From positions 1 through 46,840 of the forward strand of contig WQZB01000038.1 of NCBI GenBank assembly GCA_009780955.1: 46,840 nt of DNA, read 5' to 3'. Under the pieces are notes generated by a model. It was given only the letters and a program-made list of their open reading frames with translations, did not search any database and was not told where the DNA came from. This document shows, one piece after another, positions 17,839 to 25,745 of the stretch. A program made the position numbers and the translations under genes. Source of the DNA: Polyangiaceae bacterium (GTDB lineage Bacteria > Myxococcota_A > Polyangia > Polyangiales > Polyangiaceae). Each line of letters begins with the position of its first letter. Within the stretch, counting starts at the first letter, position 1.

Positions 17839-18401
17839 TGCCTCGACCGTTTTCGATTGTCTCCATCACCATCGCTCTCTTTGTCGCCCTATGGCCTGAA
17901 AATGCGCTTGCCATCGAAGGGCAGCATCGCCTGGGGCTCGATCCGTCGCTTGCCATGCTCAAGGTCGACGACAAATCAACGTGGAGCGTGGGTGCCGGCC
18001 TCGCGCTCGATTACACATACGGAATCAACGATCAGTTCCAGCTCATCGCGGAAGCGGGGCATGCGGTCGTTGCGCTCAATCAGAATCAAGACACGCCCTC
18101 GTCACCGCGCACGCGTCCGGCCACGGTAACGCATGCCACGGCAGGCATTGGCTACGTCATCGACATCATCCGTTGGGTACCCACCATCGGTGTTCTGGTT
18201 GGCGGTTATCGATTCGGCGGCGGCACGCTCGACGGCGCGCTCTATCTTCCAGGGCTCGAGCTTGCCGCCAGCGTCGACTACCAGATTTCGCGTCAGTGGG
18301 CCGTCGGTGTGGCAGCCCGTGAAACGCTCTTCCTTACGAACAGTAACTATCCATTTTACATTACAGGTCTCTTGCGCGTGGTGTATTCTTGGGGGTTTTG
18401 A
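17838..18401 (+). CDS. Small outer-membrane beta-barrel-like protein
   Basis: A 187-residue protein starting within the stop of the triple-DsbA lipoprotein (1-nt overlap). Residues 1-25 are a signal peptide ending ENALA. The mature part shows alternating amphipathic strands rich in Gly, Tyr and Ala (VGAGLALDYTYGINDQFQLI, HATAGIGYVIDII, LLRVVYSWGF) and ends in Phe, as outer-membrane barrels do. No cysteine is apparent in the mature chain, so it is not an obvious DsbA substrate, although translational coupling suggests a shared function. No specific family is recognised. Confidence 0.75.
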   Translation: MPRPFSIVSITIALFVALWPENALAIEGQHRLGLDPSLAMLKVDDKSTWSVGAGLALDYTYGINDQFQLIAEAGHAVVALNQNQDTPSSPRTRPATVTHATAGIGYVIDIIRWVPTIGVLVGGYRFGGGTLDGALYLPGLELAASVDYQISRQWAVGVAARETLFLTNSNYPFYITGLLRVVYSWGF

Positions 18402-18411
18402 AGGCTGGTCC

Positions 18412-18434
18412 TAATATCGCTTCGATTTGACGCG
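18412..18434. repeat. Degenerate family A terminus
   Basis: TAATATCGCTTCGATTTGACGCG resembles the family A left end (TAGACCGCTTTCGATTTGAC...), with changes in the first half. It lies just after the barrel gene stop. The remainder of 18402-18523 holds only the leader of the next pump gene, with AGGAAAGG near 18497. Confidence 0.5.
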
Positions 18435-18523
18435 CCTGGTGTGGGTGCTACTGCATCTGATTTCAACAGGGAAAGCCCAAGGTTAGGAAGCCAAGGTTTA
18501 GGAAAGGTGAGAACGCTGCGCCC

Positions 18524-21500
18524 ATGATGTGGCTCGTACGGATTGCCCTTTCGCGCCCTTACACGTTCATCGTGATGTCGATGCTCATCGTCATCATGGG
18601 CGTTTTTTCCATCCTCCAGATGCCCACTGACATCTTTCCCGACATCGACATCCCGGTCATCTCGGCCATCTGGAACTACTCAGGCCTTTCGCCGGAGGAG
18701 ATGGAACGGCGCATCGTCACGGTCCACGAGCGTTTGCTCACAACGTCGGTCAACGACATCGAGCACATCGAGAGTCAGTCGCTCACCGGCATTTCGGTCG
18801 TGAAGATCTTTTTTCAGCCGGGCGCGCGCATCGAGGCAGCGACGGCGCAGGTCACCGCGGTCTCGCAGGTGGTATTGCGACAGTTGCCCCCCGGAGCGGT
18901 TCCCCCTTTCATCATTCGCTACAGCGCGTCGAACGTTCCGATCATGCAGGCCGTGCTCGAGAGTGATTCGCTGAGTGAGCAGCAGCTCTTCGACTACGGC
19001 TCGCAATTCATCCGTACCGACTTGGTCACGATTCGGGGCACGCAGATTCCATTCCCCTACGGCGGCATGCAGCGTCAGATCATGGTCGACATCGATCCGC
19101 CGCGTCTGTATGCCTGGGGGCTTTCGCCGCGTGACGTGAACAACACCCTTACCAACCAGAACGTCATTTTGCCCACGGGCACGACGAAAATGGGCGTGAA
19201 TGAGTACCCCGTCGTCGTCAACACGAGCCCCGAGCTCTCGAGGGAGATTGGTGATCTTCCTATCAAGATGGTGAATGGCGCGCCCGTCTACATACGTGAT
19301 GTGGCCAACGTCCGCGACGGCTACGCCCCCCAGACGAACATGGTGCACGTGAGCGGCAAACGCTCCGTGCTCATGTCCATCTTGAAGAACGGAAACGCGA
19401 GCACGCTCGACATCGCAGCGAACGTCAAGGAAATGCTCCCGAAGACGCTCGCGAAGTTGCCGAAGGAGCTCAAGGTGTCGCTCCTGTTCGACCAGTCGCT
19501 TTTCGTGCGCGCGGCGGTGGATGGCGTCGTCAAAGAAGCCGTGATCGCGGCCGGGCTGACCGCGCTGATGATCTTGCTCTTCCTCGGAAGCTGGCGGAGC
19601 ACGATCATCGTGGTCATCTCGATTCCGCTTTCCATCCTCGTCTCCATCAGCGTGCTTGCGGCGCTGGGGCAAAGCCTCAACGTCATGACGCTCGGAGGGA
19701 TGTCGCTCGCCGTCGGTATCCTCGTCGATGATGCCACCGTCGAGATCGAAAATTTCCACCGCAACGCGGCGAAAAAGAAACACATCGCACGGGCAATTCT
19801 CGATAGCGCCAGCGAAATCGCAACTCCTGCACTCGTCTCCACGCTCTGCATCTGCATCGTTTTCGTGCCCGTGGTGTTCATCACGGGAGCCGCCAAGTCG
19901 CTCTTCGTTCCACTCGCGATGGCCGTCGTTTTCGCGATGCTGATGTCTTACTTCTTGTCGCGCACGCTCGTGCCAACCCTCGTGCTCATGTTCCTCAAGA
20001 AGGAGGTCGCAGCACATCACAGTCACGGCAATGAAGTGCCGCAGCGTACGATTTTTGGTCGTCTCCACGCGGGATTCAATCGCGGCTTCGACAACCTGCG
20101 CGGGTTCTACGGACGATGGCTCGCGTGGGCTCTGTCGCATCGCAGAATCGTGGTGCCGACCTTCGCGGCGTTCGTGCTCTTCTCGCTATCGCTCTTGCTT
20201 CTCAACGGCCGGGACTTCTTCCCGAGCGTCGATGCCGGTCTCATCAAACTTCATGTGCGCAGTCCCTCGGGCACACGCATCGAAGAGAGTGAGAAGCGTT
20301 TCGCCGCCATCGAAAACACGATCAAAACGGTCATTCCGCCTCACGAAATCAAGACGATGCTCGACAACATCGGCACGCCGTATAGCGGCATCAACTTGTC
20401 GCTCAGCGAAGGAACGTCGATCTCGCCGGCGGACGGTCAGATCTTAATCGCGCTCGAAGAGAACCATCCGCCAACGCCGGGCCTCGTTCGTAAGTTGCGC
20501 AAAGTCTTGAACGACAAGTACCCCGACACCACGTTCTTCTGGCTCGCGCCGGACATCTCGACCCAAGTGCTCAACTTCGGACTGCCGGCGCCGATTAGTA
20601 TCCAGACGGTAGGTGCGATTGGCCACGAAGCCGAAACGTACGATGTCGCGGAAAAGATCGCAGCGCGCGTCAAGAAGATTCCGGGTGCCGTGGACGTCCG
20701 CCTCGCACAGGTGCAGGACACGCCGCAACTCCGCATCGACATCGATCGGACGATGGCAGGCCTACAAGGACTGACGGTGCGCGACGTGGCGAACGATCTG
20801 CTCATCTCACTCGCGTCGAGCTCGCAGGTGTCGCCGAGCTATTGGCTCGATTACAAGCGCGGCATCCAATACATCGTGGCCGTGCAGACACCTCAACGCG
20901 AAATCGATTCGATTGCAGACGTTGGCACAACTCCGCTCTCGATTGGTCCTGGCGAGACGCCGCAGCTTCTGTCGAACGTTGCAAGTGTGTCGCGAACGAT
21001 AGGGCCCGCGAACATCACACACTACAACTCGCTCCGAACTTACGATGTGCAAGCGAACGTGGACGGTACGGATCTCGATTCCGTAGCAACCGCAGTCAGA
21101 CGCATCGTCGACGAAATGAAGCCCACCTTCCCGCGGGGAACGGACGTGCGCATCAAGGGTCAGGTCGAGAGCATGGAGAAATCGTTCAAAGGGCTCGCGG
21201 TCGGCCTCTTGTTTGCCATCGTACTCGTTTACTTGCTCATGGTGATGAACTTCCAGTCGTGGCTCGACCCATTCGTCATCCTGATGGCGCTTCCAGGAGC
21301 TCTTTCCGGCATCTCATGGATGCTCTTCCTTACGCACACCACACTCAGCGTGCCTGCGCTCATGGGATCCATCATGTGCGTTGGCGTGGCCACGGCGAAC
21401 AGCATTCTCGTCATCACGTTCGCCAATGGTCGGCGCGCCGGCGGCAGCAGCGCTGTCGAGGCGGCGCTTGCGGCAGGTATGACGCGGCTTCGCCCGGTCA

Positions 21501-21715
21501 TCATGACGGCGCTCGCGATGATCATCGGCATGCTGCCGATGTCGCTTGGGCTCGGCGAAGGCGGCGAGCAAAACGCCCCGCTTGGTCGGGCCGTTATTGG
21601 CGGGCTTTTGCTCGCAACGCTCACTACACTTTTCTTTGTTCCTGTAATGTACAGCATTCTGCGTCGTAAGGCGCCGCGCGACCTGAATGCCGAAGTGGAG
21701 ATGGAGGCCGTATGA
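18524..21715 (+). CDS. RND-family efflux pump, inner-membrane permease (second system)
   Basis: A 1,063-residue HAE1-type pump. The N-terminal helix (RPYTFIVMSMLIVIMGVFSI) leads to a periplasmic loop, then a helix bundle with GILVDDATVEIEN (TM4 Asp pair of the proton relay). The second half repeats this (LLFAIVLVYLLMVMNFQSWL, then GVATANSILVITF). It is followed by its adaptor with a 4-nt ATGA overlap, the reverse of the gene order at 4628-9048. Codon use differs from the neighbours: isoleucine in the first 54 codons is almost all ATC (nine of ten), whereas the other pump mixes ATT and ATC. This may reflect separate origin or expression level. The substrate is unknown. Confidence 0.95.
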   Translation: MMWLVRIALSRPYTFIVMSMLIVIMGVFSILQMPTDIFPDIDIPVISAIWNYSGLSPEEMERRIVTVHERLLTTSVNDIEHIESQSLTGISVVKIFFQPGARIEAATAQVTAVSQVVLRQLPPGAVPPFIIRYSASNVPIMQAVLESDSLSEQQLFDYGSQFIRTDLVTIRGTQIPFPYGGMQRQIMVDIDPPRLYAWGLSPRDVNNTLTNQNVILPTGTTKMGVNEYPVVVNTSPELSREIGDLPIKMVNGAPVYIRDVANVRDGYAPQTNMVHVSGKRSVLMSILKNGNASTLDIAANVKEMLPKTLAKLPKELKVSLLFDQSLFVRAAVDGVVKEAVIAAGLTALMILLFLGSWRSTIIVVISIPLSILVSISVLAALGQSLNVMTLGGMSLAVGILVDDATVEIENFHRNAAKKKHIARAILDSASEIATPALVSTLCICIVFVPVVFITGAAKSLFVPLAMAVVFAMLMSYFLSRTLVPTLVLMFLKKEVAAHHSHGNEVPQRTIFGRLHAGFNRGFDNLRGFYGRWLAWALSHRRIVVPTFAAFVLFSLSLLLLNGRDFFPSVDAGLIKLHVRSPSGTRIEESEKRFAAIENTIKTVIPPHEIKTMLDNIGTPYSGINLSLSEGTSISPADGQILIALEENHPPTPGLVRKLRKVLNDKYPDTTFFWLAPDISTQVLNFGLPAPISIQTVGAIGHEAETYDVAEKIAARVKKIPGAVDVRLAQVQDTPQLRIDIDRTMAGLQGLTVRDVANDLLISLASSSQVSPSYWLDYKRGIQYIVAVQTPQREIDSIADVGTTPLSIGPGETPQLLSNVASVSRTIGPANITHYNSLRTYDVQANVDGTDLDSVATAVRRIVDEMKPTFPRGTDVRIKGQVESMEKSFKGLAVGLLFAIVLVYLLMVMNFQSWLDPFVILMALPGALSGISWMLFLTHTTLSVPALMGSIMCVGVATANSILVITFANGRRAGGSSAVEAALAAGMTRLRPVIMTALAMIIGMLPMSLGLGEGGEQNAPLGRAVIGGLLLATLTTLFFVPVMYSILRRKAPRDLNAEVEMEAV

Positions 21716-22950
21716 CAACGCATAACGATAGCGCGTCCGGGGGGCAACACGACGCAGGCGATCTTGGCTTTGAGTTGCCCAAGCCCGCGATAATGACGAA
21801 AACTCAGGCTATTGCGATCGCAGTCGCTTCCGCGGTGGTGCTTGGTGCCGGGTTCGTCATTGGCTGGCTTCCTCGGCATACGGCGAGCCGCGCTCTTGTG
21901 GCGAGCACGAAAGCACAAGAAATAGCCCCTTTGCGTGTGCAAGTGGTCATGCCGAAGGCCAAGTCGAGCGATCGATCGCTAAGCCTGCCCGGCAGTGTGC
22001 AGGCGCTGCAAGAGACTTTGGTGTATCCGCGTGCAAGCGGATACGTGCGTTCGTGGGAAGTCGACATTGGCGCCAAGGTGAAAGAAGGCGCTTTGCTCGT
22101 CGAGATCGACACACCCGAGCTCGATCAGCAGCTCGATCAGGCGCGTGCGCAACTCGCGCAGGCCGAAGCGGGCTTGGTGCAAGCCAAAGCGAACCGTGAA
22201 TTTTCAGTCACGAATCTCGAGCGCTACAAGCAGCTTGCGCCGAAAGGTGTTGCTTCGCAGCAAGAGCTCGACAAGCAGCAAGCGCAATCACAGGTCGACG
22301 ACGCCAACGTGCAGGTTGCGCAAGCGGCCATCGACGCGGCCTTGGCCAATACACGCAGGCTCACCCAGCTCAAGTCGTTCGCGCATGTCACCGCACCCTT
22401 TGCGGGAACGATCAACGCGCGCATGATCGAGCGAGGGCAGCTCGTGTCGCCCACTTCGGCGCTCTTCAGAATTTCGGCGACCGATCCGGTGCGCGTTTTC
22501 GTTCAGGTTCCGCAAGACATTGCGCCAAGCGTGAAGGTGGATGTGCCAGCGCAAGTTTCGGTGCGCGAGTACCCGGGCCGTGTGTTCGAAGGCAAAGTTG
22601 CTCGTTCTGCAGGCGCGCTCGACGCCGCCTCACGCACGATGAACACTGAGGTTCGCGTGCCCAACGACAAGGGCGAGCTTCTCGCGGGTATGTACGCACA
22701 AGTGGCGCTGACTTTGCCAAGCCCGCATCGCGTGTTCGAGCTTCCGCCCACGGCGCTCTTGAACGACTCCCAAGGCGTGCGTGTTGGCGCCGTCACGGAA
22801 GACAACAAGATCAAAATGATGCCTGTCGTGCTCGAACGCGACAACGGTTCGAGCATCGATATTTCGGCTGGCCTCAGCGGCAACGAGCGCCTCGTGCGGT
22901 TGGTGAACGCGGAGATTGTCGAAGGTCGACAGGTTGACGTGATTCCGTAG
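21712..22950 (+). CDS. RND efflux periplasmic adaptor (second system)
   Basis: A 412-residue adaptor overlapping the pump stop by 4 nt. It has a cytoplasmic start, one transmembrane helix (IAIAVASAVVLGAGFVIGWL, residues about 33-52), a lipoyl half (VYPRASGYVRSWEVDIGAKV), an Ala/Gln/Glu-rich alpha-hairpin (about 130-215), the second lipoyl half (THVTAPFAGT-like: FAHVTAPFAGTINARM), a beta-barrel and a membrane-proximal domain. Unlike the first adaptor it is anchored by a helix rather than by lipid. Its TAG stop (22948-22950) is part of a family B palindrome. No outer-membrane channel gene lies nearby. Confidence 0.93.
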   Translation: MTTHNDSASGGQHDAGDLGFELPKPAIMTKTQAIAIAVASAVVLGAGFVIGWLPRHTASRALVASTKAQEIAPLRVQVVMPKAKSSDRSLSLPGSVQALQETLVYPRASGYVRSWEVDIGAKVKEGALLVEIDTPELDQQLDQARAQLAQAEAGLVQAKANREFSVTNLERYKQLAPKGVASQQELDKQQAQSQVDDANVQVAQAAIDAALANTRRLTQLKSFAHVTAPFAGTINARMIERGQLVSPTSALFRISATDPVRVFVQVPQDIAPSVKVDVPAQVSVREYPGRVFEGKVARSAGALDAASRTMNTEVRVPNDKGELLAGMYAQVALTLPSPHRVFELPPTALLNDSQGVRVGAVTEDNKIKMMPVVLERDNGSSIDISAGLSGNERLVRLVNAEIVEGRQVDVIP

Positions 22951-22974
22951 GGGCGTATGGCCATACGCCCCTAC
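22947..22974. repeat. Family B palindrome ending two convergent genes
   Basis: A perfect 28-bp palindrome with GTAGGGGCG / CGCCCCTAC arms and centre TATGGCCATA. The left GTAG supplies the stop of the adaptor gene. Read on the other strand, the right GTAG supplies the stop of the convergent glyoxalase-fold gene. The symmetry would make it a natural bidirectional end signal. Confidence 0.92.
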
Positions 22975-23531
22975 GTAGCGCGGCGCTTGCTCGTGCGTGT
23001 CGGCGTGCGCGTGGAACGCTTGCCAGGCGTCTTTGTCCCTGCCCGGCTCACCGGGGATCGAGGCGCGCTTGCCGCGTTGGTAGACCGCGTTGTTCTCGGT
23101 TTGCTTGCCTTGCTTGCGCTTTGGCGCGAAGAGGGCGCGTTTGCCATGCTCCTGCCGTAGCAGACCACCTCGATGTTGTTGCCTTCGCCATCGCGCACGA
23201 ACGCAGCGTAGTAGTTTTGTCCGTAAGCGGGGCGCAGGCCCGGCTTGCCGTTGTTCTTGCCGCCCGCGTTGAGTGCCGCAGTGTGGAATGCGTGCACTTC
23301 TTCACGATTGTCGACGCGCAATGCGTAATGACCCTCGCCCGCCGCCTTTTTGTCTTTCACGAGCCAGAAGATTTTTTCTTTCTTCGAGCCCATACCAAAG
23401 GCGTCGGACACTTCCATGTTGATGGTCATACCGAGCGCACCGAGCGCATTTGCGTAGAACTTGCGAGCCAGCTCGAGATCGCGAACCGGAACGCTGATGT
23501 GATCGAGGGTGACGATGGGCGTATGTTTCAC
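22971..23531 (-). CDS. Glyoxalase/VOC-superfamily protein with basic C-terminal tail
   Basis: 186 residues from a GTG at 23531, chosen because GGAGG lies 5 nt upstream and the family fold starts at once (KHTPIVTLDHISVPVRDLEL). Residues 1-130 show the paired beta-alpha-beta-beta-beta modules of the vicinal oxygen chelate fold: DHISV with a metal-ligand His, GHYALRVDN, and a final GEGNNIEVVCYG with a Glu ligand. The last about 50 residues are Ser/Thr/Arg/Lys-rich (TRSTNAASAPRSPVSRAGTK) with no acidic residues, unlike family members, and could bind nucleic acid or be a read-through addition. The stop TAG is in a family B palindrome. The substrate is unknown. Confidence 0.85.
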   Translation of the reverse strand: MKHTPIVTLDHISVPVRDLELARKFYANALGALGMTINMEVSDAFGMGSKKEKIFWLVKDKKAAGEGHYALRVDNREEVHAFHTAALNAGGKNNGKPGLRPAYGQNYYAAFVRDGEGNNIEVVCYGRSMANAPSSRQSASKASKPRTTRSTNAASAPRSPVSRAGTKTPGKRSTRTPTRTSKRRAT

Positions 23532-23536
23532 GAGAT

Positions 23537-23541
23537 CCTCC
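23537..23541 (-). promoter_or_regulatory. Ribosome binding site fixing a GTG start
   Basis: GGAGG on the minus strand, 5 nt before the GTG at 23531. It favours this start over an upstream ATG at 23630 whose extra residues do not fit the fold. Confidence 0.75.
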
Positions 23542-23623
23542 AGCGGATGGCTGACACTGAAGCAGCTCTTGTGCCCGGGCGTCGTCAAGTGAAAGCGTGG
23601 TAGGAGTGAGGCTGCTTCCATCC

Positions 23624-24154
23624 TCACCAAGGCTCCAAGGAGTCAAAGCTGAATGTGGCCGTGTGGCATGTCGGGTCGCAGTCAGGACCATTGGGTTGGA
23701 GGATGGTGTAGGTCGCTATTGCCTGCCCATTGAGCAAAGTTTGCCCGGAGGCATCGACGACGGACAGTCGATACGAATCGCCGTTGGCAACGGTGCCGAG
23801 CGGGCTGACTGTGACTTCGACGTATACGCCGTTGCCATCGCTCTCGAGCAAGCCGTTTGCGCGGATGCCGTCGCCTTGCATCGCGAAGTACGCTGCACCT
23901 TGCCCCGTTAGTGTAGGAAGTGATGCGGTTGCGCACATCTGCTGCCAGCATGCGGTTACCGCCGCGCCGTCGAGCTCGGCGGGCGCTGCTGCGAGATGGG
24001 CGTTGAGCGTTGCGGTATCAGCGCACCCGATGAGTGTGCAAGAAGCGCCACCACCTGCTGGTGGCGCTTCGTTCTCGGTGCGACCACATCCGACCAGAAG
24101 GCTTGTCAGCGCGGCACACGAGAAAACGATCGGTGCGAGGTACTGCAACATCAT
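23624..24154 (-). CDS. Hypothetical lipoprotein with several cysteines
   Basis: About 176 residues. Two adjacent ATG codons (24154, 24151) open a lipoprotein signal (MMLQYLAPIVFSCAALTSLL, then VGCGRTEN). The mature part contains cysteines in SCTLIGCAD, ACWQQMCA and PDCDPTCH, and a beta-rich C-terminal half (GVYVEVTVSPLG, YRLSVVDASGQTLL). The paired cysteines could form disulfides in the periplasm, which fits a genome investing in DsbA proteins, but the link is inference. A composite repeat begins 12 bp upstream of the start, so the promoter lies within or beyond it. It lies 92 bp before the glyoxalase-fold gene on the same strand. No family is recognised. Confidence 0.75.
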   Translation of the reverse strand: MMLQYLAPIVFSCAALTSLLVGCGRTENEAPPAGGGASCTLIGCADTATLNAHLAAAPAELDGAAVTACWQQMCATASLPTLTGQGAAYFAMQGDGIRANGLLESDGNGVYVEVTVSPLGTVANGDSYRLSVVDASGQTLLNGQAIATYTILQPNGPDCDPTCHTATFSFDSLEPW

Positions 24155-24166
24155 CGCCGCCAATCT

Positions 24167-24431
24167 TAGACCGCTTTCGATTTGACGCGCGCTCTTCGCG
24201 TTGGCGCGTTGGTTCGGCGTGTTGGCTGGGCGTGAGTGTGCTCCGCGTCGGCTCATTCTCGCTCCTATTTGATCGGCCGCGCTTTGCGAATGGGTTGATG
24301 CGAACCATGCTGCATAGGGTTGGTTGGCGACGCATTGCTGTCCCACCGCTTCCGAGTTGGCGAACGCATTCGTAGTGGCGCAGCATGCTGCGCCACTACG
24401 AAGAACTCGCGGCAACTTGAAAGCGGTTTAT
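24167..24431. mobile_element. Family A composite element (about 265 bp) with an internal family B palindrome
   Basis: The left end TAGACCGCTTTCGATTTGAC and the right end AACTTGAAAGCGGTTTA are family A termini in inverted orientation, flanked by TA. The interior differs from the 126-bp copies: it has short GTTGG-containing repeats near 24200-24235 and, near the right end, a palindrome of family B type (24372-24399). It fills most of the 414-bp gap between the divergent lipoprotein and glycosidase genes. No ORF in it looks real. Confidence 0.75.
24372..24399. repeat. Family B palindrome variant inside a family A element
   Basis: GTAGTGGCG / CGCCACTAC arms with the CAGCATGCTG centre. One base of the usual shell is changed on each side (G to T, C to A), so pairing is preserved. 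This compensatory change suggests the palindrome is maintained as a structure or is copied as a unit. Confidence 0.85.
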
Positions 24432-24472
24432 CCAATCTGACGGGACGCGTAACCCGCGCATTCCCGTTAGCG

Positions 24473-24537
24473 AGTCATGGCCACTGTCCCTCACACGCCG
24501 GTGCGTGAAGGGACCGGTGACCGTGGCTCGTGACTCA
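24473..24537 (+). ncRNA. Long imperfect stem-loop upstream of the glycosidase gene
   Basis: GAGTCATGGCCAC at 24473 pairs with GTGGCTCGTGACTC at 24524-24537, enclosing a second stem (GTCCCTCAC with GTGAAGGGAC) and a small apical loop. The 65-nt structure ends 31 nt before the glycosidase start, where it would form part of the 5' leader. It could be an attenuator, an RNA regulator or another repeat; I do not recognise a known riboswitch. Confidence 0.4.
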
Positions 24538-24568
24538 AACCCCTTACAAAACGAGCCCAAGTAAGAGC

Positions 24569-25702
24569 ATGAAGTTTTCTACGCTTGCCCGATTCATCGA
24601 CAAAAAACACGCTGCCATGGCCCTTTCCGTTTGCGCTCTCGTGGCTTGCGGCGGTGGATCATCGGACGGTGTTTCCGCCGACTCCGCCGACGTAGGCACG
24701 GGCGCGGGCACGACGACGAAGTCGAATTCGACCACCTCTTCGGAAAACAAACCTACCGCGAGCACCGATACCTACCGCGGCGTCAATCTCTCAGGTGCTG
24801 AATGGGGTGAAGCAATTCCCGGCACCGAGGGCACGGACTACGTGTTCCCGACCACCGACGAAGTGGATTACTTCCTTTCGAAAGGCATGAATACCTTCCG
24901 TATTGGCTTTCTTTGGGAACGTATGCAGCCGAAGGCCTACGGTGACTTCGACGCAACGTACTTCGCCAAGTACGATGCCCTTGTGTCGTATGCGACCTCC
25001 AAGGGCGCACACGTGATTCTCAATCCGCACAATTATGCACGCTACTACGACGTAACCGTTGGTTCGGCCGACGTTCCGAATTCCGTTTTTGCCGACTTCT
25101 GGCAGAAAATGGCCAAGCACTACGCCAACAATCCCAACGTGATATTCAACCTGGTCAATGAGCCACACGACATTCCCACGCTTCAGTGGGTTGACGCGGC
25201 CAACGCAGCCATCGTGGGGATCCGCAGCACGGGAGCCACGAATCTGATTATTGCTCCAGGCAACAATTGGACAGGTGCGCATAGCTGGTACGACGACACG
25301 GGCGGCACTTCGAATGCCGTGGCCATGCTGCAAATCGACGATCCGGCGGACAACGTGGTGTTCGAAGTACACCAGTACCTCGACGCGGACTCGGCCGGTG
25401 GTTCGGGCCCATGCGTGAGCACCACCATCGGCAGCGAGCGCCTCGAACAGTGGGTTGGCTGGCTCCGCCAAAACGGCAAAAAGGGCTTCGTTGGTGAGTT
25501 TGCCGGCCGCAACGACGACACGTGCAATGCCGCCGTCACCGACATGCTCAAGTACATGACGACGAACAGCGACGTCATCAGCGGGTGGCTCTGGTGGGCT
25601 GCGGGTCCGCGGTGGGGCGATTACGTCTACAGCGTCGAGCCTAGCAATGGTCAAGATCGCCCACAAATGGCGCTCATGGCACCGTTTCTCCAAAAGAAAT
25701 AG
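24569..25702 (+). CDS. GH5-type glycoside hydrolase (endoglucanase-like), lipoprotein
   Basis: 377 residues from an ATG at 24569 preceded by AAGAG. The signal ends in a lipobox (SVCALVACGGG), followed by a Ser/Thr/Asp-rich linker. The catalytic domain starts at YRGVNLSGAEWG (about residue 70). It carries NTFRIGFLWERM, then NLVNEPHD with the proposed acid/base Glu (about 197), and GFVGEFAGR with the proposed nucleophile Glu (about 310), then WLWWAAGPRWG. This is the family 5 cellulase layout. It is probably displayed on the cell surface to cut beta-1,4-glucans; the exact substrate cannot be told. A long stem-loop precedes it, and a family B palindrome follows 12 bp after the stop. Confidence 0.92.
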   Translation: MKFSTLARFIDKKHAAMALSVCALVACGGGSSDGVSADSADVGTGAGTTTKSNSTTSSENKPTASTDTYRGVNLSGAEWGEAIPGTEGTDYVFPTTDEVDYFLSKGMNTFRIGFLWERMQPKAYGDFDATYFAKYDALVSYATSKGAHVILNPHNYARYYDVTVGSADVPNSVFADFWQKMAKHYANNPNVIFNLVNEPHDIPTLQWVDAANAAIVGIRSTGATNLIIAPGNNWTGAHSWYDDTGGTSNAVAMLQIDDPADNVVFEVHQYLDADSAGGSGPCVSTTIGSERLEQWVGWLRQNGKKGFVGEFAGRNDDTCNAAVTDMLKYMTTNSDVISGWLWWAAGPRWGDYVYSVEPSNGQDRPQMALMAPFLQKK

Positions 25703-25713
25703 AGACGCGTTTC

Positions 25714-25742
25714 GTAGGGGCACCCCTTGTGGGTGCCCCTAC
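25714..25742. repeat. Family B palindrome, ACCC-CTTGT-GGGT centre
   Basis: GTAGGGGCACCC pairs with GGGTGCCCCTAC around a CTTGT loop. It is preceded by ACGCGTTTC, a flank also seen before the copies at 31313 and 43555. It lies between the convergent glycosidase and epimerase genes. Confidence 0.9.
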
Positions 25743-25745
25743 CCT

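Noticed and set aside
18680-20140. A 486-residue open frame antisense to the second RND pump
   Set aside because: The translation is an extremely charged His/Arg/Asp-rich string typical of the complement of a membrane-protein gene with biased codons.
24155-24568. A small gene inside the 414-bp gap
   Set aside because: Open frames here overlap the composite repeat, lack ribosome binding sites and have no plausible protein character.
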